Source of the DNA: an uncultured Alphaproteobacteria bacterium
GTDB lineage: Bacteria > Pseudomonadota > Alphaproteobacteria > Rickettsiales > UBA1997
Direction: 5' to 3'
Assembly (NCBI GenBank): GCA_903927415.1
Contig: CAIYMZ010000052.1
Location: 1-7,053, forward strand
Length of the DNA: 7,053 nucleotides
Every line of letters starts with the position of its first letter. The first letter of the stretch is position 1. Positions 1 to 4,754 of this stretch are shown here, in pieces. A program made the position numbers and the translations under genes. A model generated the notes under the pieces. It had not been told where the DNA came from, did not search any database, and was given only the letters and a program-made list of their open reading frames with translations.

Positions 1-62
1 GGTCCATTTTTAAAGATCGGTATCTTGAATCAGTTTCGGTATATATCAAAGCCCCTTCAAAC

Positions 63-120
63 TTGAACAAACCGATTTCCTTTTCAGCTTTCTGGACCCC
101 GCAACAAGTGCGGGGTGACA
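63..120. repeat. Dispersed repeat, right-hand portion (copy A)
   Basis: Bases 71-105 are identical over 35 bp to bases 7019-7053 at the other end of the window, in the same orientation, and the similarity reaches a few bases further left (TTGAA at 63-67). The segment contains a perfect 8-bp hairpin, ACCCCGCA / TGCGGGGT (96-103 and 109-116) with loop ACAAG. Read on the minus strand, the hairpin translates as CHPALVAGS, a peptide typical of translated dispersed palindromic repeats rather than of a protein. The boundary near 120 is a guess, because copy B runs off the window at 7053. Confidence 0.75.
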
Positions 121-335
121 ATCGAGATGAGATTTAGAGCGTGTAACACTGAAGCTAATTTTTTTAAGCGTTATTGGGGTTTCATCCATTTCCATTCCTT
201 CCATCCCCGCCATTTTCATGTCAGCCATTGTTAAAATTGTGCTCGGATTTTCTTCCGTGAAGTCAGAAAGAATAATCACGTGGCCTGATTCACGCAACCC
301 CATCGCGACGCTAACGCGTCCGCTCGATCCCCTTA
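121..335 (-). pseudogene. Probable internal fragment of a multicopper oxidase
   Basis: On the minus strand this stretch reads HVIILSDFTEENPSTIL followed by a Met-rich run (MADMKMAGMEGMEM). The first part resembles the 'VVMLSDWTDENP' stretch in the second cupredoxin domain of CopA/PcoA-type copper oxidases, and Met-rich runs are common in copper-handling proteins. The frame is open from 351 to 46, but its apparent start lies in the repeat fragment at 336-360 and its end is translated repeat (CHPALVAGS...), so it is not a sensible intact gene. It is out of frame with the N-terminal piece at 351-515, and about 150 residues that should lie between them are missing. I read the two as remnants of one decayed gene. 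The family match is from memory of the motif. An alternative is an unrelated small Met-rich ORF. Confidence 0.45.
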
Positions 336-360
336 AACCCAGATCCGTCATTAGAAATCC
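336..360. repeat. Dispersed repeat, left-hand portion (25 bp)
   Basis: These 25 bases are identical to 6969-6993 in the same orientation. In the right-edge copy this part lies just left of the part matched at 71-105. Here the two parts occur in the opposite order, about 230 bp apart, with oxidase-like sequence between them. The fragment supplies both the premature stop of the oxidase N-terminus (TAA at 353-351, minus) and an overlapping ATG in the pattern TAATG. Confidence 0.8.
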
Positions 361-515
361 AGGGTCGGAGCGGGAATCGAACCATTAATCGTAATCGCCT
401 CCACCGCTTTTCCTGTGACGAAAACATTCTGTTTTTTGATTTCCAAATCGTAGGTTTTTGCAAAAGCTGAAGAGAAAAAAATCAGCAATGCGGCAACGAG
501 AAAAACTTTTTTCAT
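351..515 (-). pseudogene. Truncated N-terminus of a CopA-like multicopper oxidase
   Basis: A minus-strand frame starts at ATG 515-513 and encodes about 54 residues. It begins with a classical signal peptide (MKKVFLVAALLIFFSSAFA, likely cut after AFA), followed by KTYDLEIKKQNVFVTGKAV and then EAITINGSIPAPTL. The second part matches the start of the first cupredoxin domain in CopA/PcoA copper oxidases, where 'TINGQIPGPTLRFKEGD' is usual. Such proteins are normally 500-600 residues, periplasmic, and oxidise Cu(I). Here the frame stops straight after PTL, at the exact edge of the dispersed repeat fragment (360/361), so all copper-ligand histidines are missing. A weak purine stretch (AAGAG) abuts the start. 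If expressed, only a short exported peptide would be made. Recognition of the family is fairly secure; loss of function follows from the truncation. Confidence 0.75.
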
Positions 516-561
516 CTCTTAAAATAATTGGCGTGGTTGTAAAAAATTACGGCTGAAAATC

Positions 562-587
562 AAAAAGTCGCCTCGAGGCGACTTTTT
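562..587 (-). terminator. Palindromic Rho-independent terminator
   Basis: This is a 26-bp perfect palindrome with core GTCGCC-TCGA-GGCGAC, flanked by five A on one side and five T on the other. It gives a strong GC stem plus a U tract on either strand. It lies about 40 bases downstream of the stop codon of the minus-strand gene at 629-1000 and upstream of the oxidase remnant, so it most likely ends the former transcript and insulates the latter. Confidence 0.85.
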
Positions 588-628
588 AAAAAATCCCTCC
601 TAAACCCAGTAATCTCAAGGATTTACAG

Positions 629-1000
629 CTAGTGAGAATTTCGTAAAATTTTACCATTATTTTTCTTCGCACTGTCCTGCAAAAATTTTTTAACGTGGTA
701 GGTAACGATTAAAATTAAACCGATTGCGAAAGGAATAATTGCGAAATGTTTTAGCTGCTCACCAAGACCAAAAAATTCTGTGACCATCCAAAATGAATTC
801 GCCGAAATCCAACAAATCACCGCCAAATTGTGAAAAAGTTCTGACTTAAAATTGCGCGCTCTCCACGTGATTAAAATCGCAAATCCTAAAGTCGGAATAA
901 TCATAAAAATTCCGAGACTGCGCCAAGTCATGAGCCAGCTCATGTCTTTCAAAAGCCAAAGCAGAATGTGAAAATTTTCGAGCTTACGAGTTTCTGTCAT
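629..1000 (-). CDS. Small membrane protein of unknown function
   Basis: The gene encodes a 123-residue, highly hydrophobic protein with no recognised enzyme motif. Likely membrane segments are at residues 28-46, 57-77 and 86-103. A further amphipathic or membrane-associated stretch (9-26, NFHILLWLLKDMSWLMTW) precedes them, and the C-terminus is basic and soluble (KKFLQDSAKKNNGK). Many Trp and some polar residues sit in or beside the membrane segments (H11, W15, D19, W22, H57, N58, W64, N68, W71, E75), which suggests a conserved functional face rather than a simple anchor. I recall similar short proteins with 'ENFHI.LWL.KD' and 'ELFHNLAV..WI.ANS.WM' in several bacterial phyla, all uncharacterised. 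There is no Shine-Dalgarno sequence (leader TTAAAATTTTT). A terminator follows at 562-587 and a plausible promoter precedes at 1040-1069, so it is probably monocistronic. Its place beside a copper-oxidase remnant may be chance. Confidence 0.85.
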   Translation of the reverse strand: MTETRKLENFHILLWLLKDMSWLMTWRSLGIFMIIPTLGFAILITWRARNFKSELFHNLAVICWISANSFWMVTEFFGLGEQLKHFAIIPFAIGLILIVTYHVKKFLQDSAKKNNGKILRNSH

Positions 1001-1039
1001 AAAAATTTTAATTTGATTTGAGAGGCGTCGGGCAATTAG

Positions 1040-1069
1040 ATTTTAGCAAAAATTACAAAGGTTTGTCAT
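1040..1069 (-). promoter_or_regulatory. Possible sigma70-like promoter for the membrane protein gene
   Basis: On the minus strand, ATGACA (1069-1064) lies 18 bp upstream of TAAAAT (1045-1040). Each hexamer is one mismatch from the consensus, and the predicted 5' leader to the ATG at 1000 is about 33 bases. The -35-like hexamer is the outer end of the inverted repeat arm, so the repeat may supply part of the promoter. AT-rich DNA yields such matches by chance, hence modest confidence. Confidence 0.4.
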
Positions 1070-1149
1070 TCCCGCGAAGGCGGGAATCCAAAACGTCAAA
1101 ACGGACTTTGAATTTGATTTTCTGGATTCCCGCCTTCGCGGGAATGACA
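1064..1149. repeat. Perfect 27-bp inverted repeat
   Basis: The arms at 1064-1090 and 1123-1149 are exact reverse complements over 27 bp, separated by a 32-bp spacer. Each arm also holds its own small palindrome, TTCCCGC-GAAG-GCGGGAA, so the element can fold as one long hairpin or two short ones. The core 'cattcccgcgaaggcggg' is a well-known type of dispersed repeat in many bacterial genomes, often seen translated as 'VIPAFAGM'. It fills the intergenic region between two divergent genes (starts at 1000 and 1179) and may affect expression of both, for example as an RNA hairpin near the nnrD 5' end. Confidence 0.9.
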
Positions 1150-1178
1150 CCTTCCTCGATTTAAAAAATTCTAAACCA

Positions 1179-1979
1179 ATGAAAATCCTTACTCGCAAAG
1201 CAGATTCCAACAAAAATAATTTTGGTCACGTTTTAATTATTGGCGGAGATTTGGGAATGGGTGGCGCAGTGATCATGGCTGCTGAAGCTACTTACCGAGC
1301 GGGTGCGGGCAAGGTGACGGTTTTGACTCGCGAAGAAAATCTCTCACCGCTTTTGGCACGACTGCCAAATGCAATGTCGATTTCTTCAAACTCTTCGAAG
1401 CAAAAAATTTTAGAAAATAAAACTGTAATCGTAATTGGCTGCGGGCTTGGGAAATCTGATTGGGCGCGAAAATTATTTGCGCTGGCAATGAATTCAGATT
1501 TACCAAAAATAATCGACGCCGACGCCTTAAATATTTTGAGCGAAAGTAAAAAAACTTTTGATTTAAAAAATTCAATAATCACGCCGCATGTTGGTGAAGC
1601 CGCGCGGCTACTAGGAATTTCAACTGACGAGATTCAAAAGAACCGAACAGCTTCGGTAAAAAAACTTTACCAAAAATTCGGCGCCACTGCGATTTTAAAA
1701 GGAAAAGGAAGTTTAATTTTCGGCGCCGCAAAAAAAATTCATCAATGCAATAGCGGCAATAGCGGCATGGCAACTGCGGGAATGGGAGATGTCTTGTCCG
1801 GCTTGATTGGCGGCCTTGTAGCACAACATTTGGACAACGAAAAATCTGCAATTTACGGCGTAACTATTCACGCTTTGGCAGGAGATTTAGTCGCAAAAAA
1901 ACAAGGCGAAATCGGCATGATGCCGCAAGATTTATTTGAGTTCATTCCGCAAATCATCAACGAAAAAATATGCAGCTAA
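1179..1979 (+). CDS. nnrD: ADP/ATP-dependent (S)-NAD(P)H-hydrate dehydratase
   Basis: This 266-residue protein matches the YjeF C-terminal (ribokinase-like, carbohydrate-kinase) domain. The enzyme repairs damaged NADHX/NADPHX by nucleotide-dependent dehydration in the cytosol. Family landmarks in order are the glycine-rich FGHVLIIGGDLGMGGA (15-30), RAGAGKVTV near 41-49, DADALN (113-118), TPHVGE (135-140), LKGKGSLI near 173-180, and GNSGMATAGMGDVLSG (193-208). The last carries the GxGD with catalytic-type D204. In many bacteria (E. coli included) this domain is fused behind the NnrE epimerase domain. Here the protein begins directly at the dehydratase domain and no epimerase lies in the window. 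The ATG at 1179 gives a normal domain start, though no Shine-Dalgarno precedes it (leader CTAAACCA). The stop codon overlaps the next gene by 10 bp, which implies co-transcription and coupling. Confidence 0.93.
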   Translation: MKILTRKADSNKNNFGHVLIIGGDLGMGGAVIMAAEATYRAGAGKVTVLTREENLSPLLARLPNAMSISSNSSKQKILENKTVIVIGCGLGKSDWARKLFALAMNSDLPKIIDADALNILSESKKTFDLKNSIITPHVGEAARLLGISTDEIQKNRTASVKKLYQKFGATAILKGKGSLIFGAAKKIHQCNSGNSGMATAGMGDVLSGLIGGLVAQHLDNEKSAIYGVTIHALAGDLVAKKQGEIGMMPQDLFEFIPQIINEKICS

Positions 1980-3325
1980 CCTTTCTTGGAGCCGCGCAAA
2001 CAGTCACTGGATCCAAATATTTACTCGAGCACAAAAACAAAAAAATCCTCGTTGATTGCGGCTTATTTCAAGGTCACAAGGAACTGCGCCAACGCAATTG
2101 GGAGAAATTTTTTATCGATCCTAGCAAGATTGATGCGATCATTCTAACCCACGCCCACATTGATCATAGCGGCTACATCCCACTGCTGGTAAAAAATGGT
2201 TTTCGCGGAAAAATTTTTTGTTCAGCAGCGACTTTTGATCTCTGTAAAATTTTATTAACCGACAGCGGATTTTTGCAGGAAGAAGATGCTCGTCGAGCAA
2301 ATCGCTACAAATACAGCAAACATGATCCAGCCTTACCGCTTTACAGCGAAGCAGAAGCGGAGGAATCTCTAAAATTTTTTCAGCCCCTCGTTTTCAATCA
2401 AAAACATGATTTTGACGAAACTTTTTATTTCACCCTTACCCCTTCGGGACACATTCTTGGATCAGCCTTCGTCACTATTTTCTTCGACAAAAAAAGCGTA
2501 ATTTTTTCCGGAGATTTGGGACGCAAAAATGATCTGATCATGAAGCCGCCAACGCAATTGCAGCAGGCAGATTATTTGCTGATTGAGTCAACTTACGGTG
2601 ATCGTTTGCACGAAAAAACCGACTCCACGGAAATGTTAAAAAAAATAATTAACAAAACTGCGGCACGGGGTGGAACCATTGTCATTCCTGCCTTCGCAGT
2701 AGGTCGTGCTCAAAATATTTTGTTCCAACTTTATCTTTTAAAACAACAAAATGCTTTGCCAAATATTCCAATTTTTTTGGACAGTCCGATGGCAATCGAC
2801 GCCTCAGAAATTTTGCGCAAATATTCCGGCGAGCACAAATTAGAAAAAAATTTGTGCGACAAAGTTTGTAAAATCGCGCGCTACACTCGCAGCACCGAAG
2901 AATCAAAAAGTCTGAATGAAATAAAAATGCCGATGATTATTATCTCGGCGAGCGGCATGGCTGAAGGTGGTAGAGTGTTACATCATTTAAAAAATTATAT
3001 TTCTGATCACAAAAACACGATTTTATTTACCGGCTTTCAGGCAAGCGGAACGCGCGGCGACAAAATTATTCGCGGAGAAAAAGAAATAAAAATTCACGGA
3101 AATATTTACGAAGTGAATGCCGAAATCGTGAACTTAACTGGCAACTCTGCTCACGCTGATTACGAAGAAATTTTGGATTGGTTGAGCAATTTTAAAACTG
3201 CTCCAAAAAAAACTTTCATCACCCACGGAAACCCTGAGGCCGCGGCTTCACTGCAAGAAAAAATTATAAAAAAATTGGGCTGGAATGTTGAGGTTCCACA
3301 ATATTTGCAAGCGGAAAAGTTGTGA
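1970..3325 (+). CDS. MBL-fold/beta-CASP/RMMBL nuclease-like protein (YSH1/CPSF-73 type)
   Basis: This 451-residue protein is of the metallo-beta-lactamase RNA-processing class, probably a zinc-dependent RNase. It starts with the canonical MQLTFLGAAQTVTGSKYLLE, which fixes the ATG at 1970. Metal-site motifs are all present: DCGLFQG, HAHIDH (61-66), SGHILGS (H161), SGDLG (D182) and, towards the C-terminus, SAHAD (H395) and ITHGN (H419). Beta-CASP signatures are ESTYGDR (206-212), PAFAVGRAQNILF, DSPMA and IISASGMAEGG, and the RMMBL 'RNA specificity' segment ends the protein. The length is normal for the bacterial family (about 450-470). The true substrate of most bacterial members is unknown. 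The start lies inside the end of nnrD in another frame (10-bp overlap), so translation is probably coupled. All catalytic residues look intact. Confidence 0.93.
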   Translation: MQLTFLGAAQTVTGSKYLLEHKNKKILVDCGLFQGHKELRQRNWEKFFIDPSKIDAIILTHAHIDHSGYIPLLVKNGFRGKIFCSAATFDLCKILLTDSGFLQEEDARRANRYKYSKHDPALPLYSEAEAEESLKFFQPLVFNQKHDFDETFYFTLTPSGHILGSAFVTIFFDKKSVIFSGDLGRKNDLIMKPPTQLQQADYLLIESTYGDRLHEKTDSTEMLKKIINKTAARGGTIVIPAFAVGRAQNILFQLYLLKQQNALPNIPIFLDSPMAIDASEILRKYSGEHKLEKNLCDKVCKIARYTRSTEESKSLNEIKMPMIIISASGMAEGGRVLHHLKNYISDHKNTILFTGFQASGTRGDKIIRGEKEIKIHGNIYEVNAEIVNLTGNSAHADYEEILDWLSNFKTAPKKTFITHGNPEAAASLQEKIIKKLGWNVEVPQYLQAEKL

Positions 3326-3389
3326 ATTTTTGTGTTTAAAAACTGTCAGAAAATGGAATCGCCATCGACATTGAATTGCAAAAAGAAGG

Positions 3390-3462
3390 GTCATGCTGAG
3401 CCTGTCGAAGCATGGTTTTGGGTGCTGTGCCCTGAATCATGCGGAGGCAAGCTCAGCATGAC
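3390..3462. repeat. Imperfect inverted repeat between MBL gene and icd
   Basis: The arms at 3390-3414 and 3438-3462 are reverse complements at 20 of 25 positions. The outer 12 bp are perfect (GTCATGCTGAGC / GCTCAGCATGAC) and the inner 5 bp are perfect (GCATG / CATGC); the spacer is 23 bp. The left arm has the sequence of another common dispersed repeat, often seen translated as 'GHAEPVEAW'. There is no T tract after it, so it is not a standard terminator, though the hairpin could protect the upstream mRNA end. The short open frame across it (3332-3517) is translated repeat, not a gene. Confidence 0.8.
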
Positions 3463-3529
3463 TACTGAGATTAGCATTACACCGAAAGTTTCTCGAATCA
3501 AATTCCGTCTAAAATAATCCAAAAAATTT

Positions 3530-4753
3530 ATGAAAAAAATTTCCGTAAAAAATCCAATCGCTGAGCTCGATGGTGATGAAATGACGCGCATTATTTGGAA
3601 GATGATTAAAGAAAAACTCATCAAGCCATATCTTGATCTTAATCTGAAATATTTCGACCTCTCGGTGCAAAATCGTGACGCGACGAATGATCAGGTCACC
3701 ATCGATGCCGCCAATACCATCAAGGATTGCGGCGTTGGAATCAAATGTGCCACAATCACTCCTGACGAAGCGCGTCAAAAAGAATTTGGTCTCAAAGAAA
3801 TTTGGAAATCGCCGAACGGCACGATCAGAAATATTCTCGACGGCACTGTTTTTCGCGAGCCGATCGTTTGTGCGAATGTGCCGCGACTTGTGTCCAACTG
3901 GACTTCGCCGATCATTGTCGGCCGTCACGCTTTCGGCGATCAATACAAAGCAACAGATTTTGTCGTTCCGGGAAAAGGAAAATTGACGATTAAATTCGAA
4001 GGGGAAGACGGAAAAATAATCGAGCAAGAAGTCTTCAAATTCAAAGGCGGCGGCGTGGCGCTGGCAATGTACAACACCGAAGAATCGATTCGCGGCTTCG
4101 CGCATTCTTGCTTCAACCTCGCGCTACAAAAAGGCTGGCCGCTTTACCTCTCGACCAAAAATACGATTTTAAAAAAATATGACGGCCGCTTCAAAGACCT
4201 CTTCGCCGAAATTTTTGAAAAAGATTTTAAAGAAAAATTCGCCGCCAAAAAAATTACTTATGAACATCGCTTGATCGACGACATGGTTGCCTCAGCGCTG
4301 AAATGGAGCGGCAGTTTCATCTGGGCCTGCAAAAATTATGACGGCGACGTGCAAAGTGATTCAGTGGCACAAGGCTTTGGCTCTCTAGGCTTGATGACAT
4401 CAGTTTTAATCACGCCCGACGGAAAAATAATGGAAGCCGAAGCCGCGCACGGCACAGTGACGCGCCATTTTCGCGATCACCAAGCAGGCAAACCAACTTC
4501 AACAAATCCGCTAGCGTCGATTTTTGCTTGGACGCGCGGGTTAGAATTTCGCGGGAAGTTGGACGGCAATCAGGAGTTAATCGACTTCTGTCACAGACTC
4601 GAGAAGGTTTGCATCGCGACAGTTGAGTCCGGAAAAATGACGAAGGATTTAGCGGTTTGTATTCACGGCAACAAGGTTGAACACGGGGCGCATTACCTCT
4701 ACACCGAGGAATTTTTGGATGAGGTGGAGAGGAATTTGCGGAAGGAAGTTTAA
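3530..4753 (+). CDS. icd: NADP-dependent isocitrate dehydrogenase, eukaryote-like homodimeric type
   Basis: This 407-residue enzyme converts isocitrate plus NADP+ to 2-oxoglutarate, CO2 and NADPH in the TCA cycle. It is very close to the animal IDH1/IDH2 subfamily, not to the E. coli Icd type. Numbering coincides with human IDH1 through the N-terminal half: substrate-binding SPNGTIRN (S94, N96, R100), R109, and GRHAFGDQY with R132 and Y139. It then carries LIDDMVASALKWSG and FIWACKNYDGDVQSDS, which hold the metal-binding aspartates, and EAEAAHGTVTRH and STNPLASIFAWTRG of the cofactor site. The N-terminus NPIAELDGDEMTRIIW is canonical and supports the ATG at 3530, although the leader (CCAAAAAATTT) has no Shine-Dalgarno. 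The usual length is 400-415, so it is complete. It lies 204 bp after the MBL gene and ends one base before the stop of the convergent downstream gene. Confidence 0.97.
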   Translation: MKKISVKNPIAELDGDEMTRIIWKMIKEKLIKPYLDLNLKYFDLSVQNRDATNDQVTIDAANTIKDCGVGIKCATITPDEARQKEFGLKEIWKSPNGTIRNILDGTVFREPIVCANVPRLVSNWTSPIIVGRHAFGDQYKATDFVVPGKGKLTIKFEGEDGKIIEQEVFKFKGGGVALAMYNTEESIRGFAHSCFNLALQKGWPLYLSTKNTILKKYDGRFKDLFAEIFEKDFKEKFAAKKITYEHRLIDDMVASALKWSGSFIWACKNYDGDVQSDSVAQGFGSLGLMTSVLITPDGKIMEAEAAHGTVTRHFRDHQAGKPTSTNPLASIFAWTRGLEFRGKLDGNQELIDFCHRLEKVCIATVESGKMTKDLAVCIHGNKVEHGAHYLYTEEFLDEVERNLRKEV

Positions 4754-4754
4754 T

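Noticed and set aside
46..351. A 101-codon minus-strand open frame as an intact gene
   Set aside because: Its first codons come from the 25-bp repeat piece and its last 30 or so are translated repeat (CHPALVAGS...). Only the middle resembles a protein family, so it is treated as a pseudogene fragment.
1064..1149. A CRISPR array or insertion-sequence ends
   Set aside because: There are only two arms, inverted rather than direct, with no regular spacers and no transposase nearby. It fits a dispersed palindromic repeat.
3390..3462. A Rho-independent terminator for the MBL gene
   Set aside because: The arms are mismatched in the middle and no T tract follows on the plus strand.
3332..3517. A 61-codon plus-strand open frame between the MBL gene and icd
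   Set aside because: It spans the imperfect inverted repeat and reads as typical translated repeat (GHAEPVEAW), with no start signal or family match.
3509..4105. A 198-codon minus-strand open frame opposite icd
   Set aside because: It lies antisense to the strongly conserved icd coding sequence and resembles no known protein, so it is a shadow frame.
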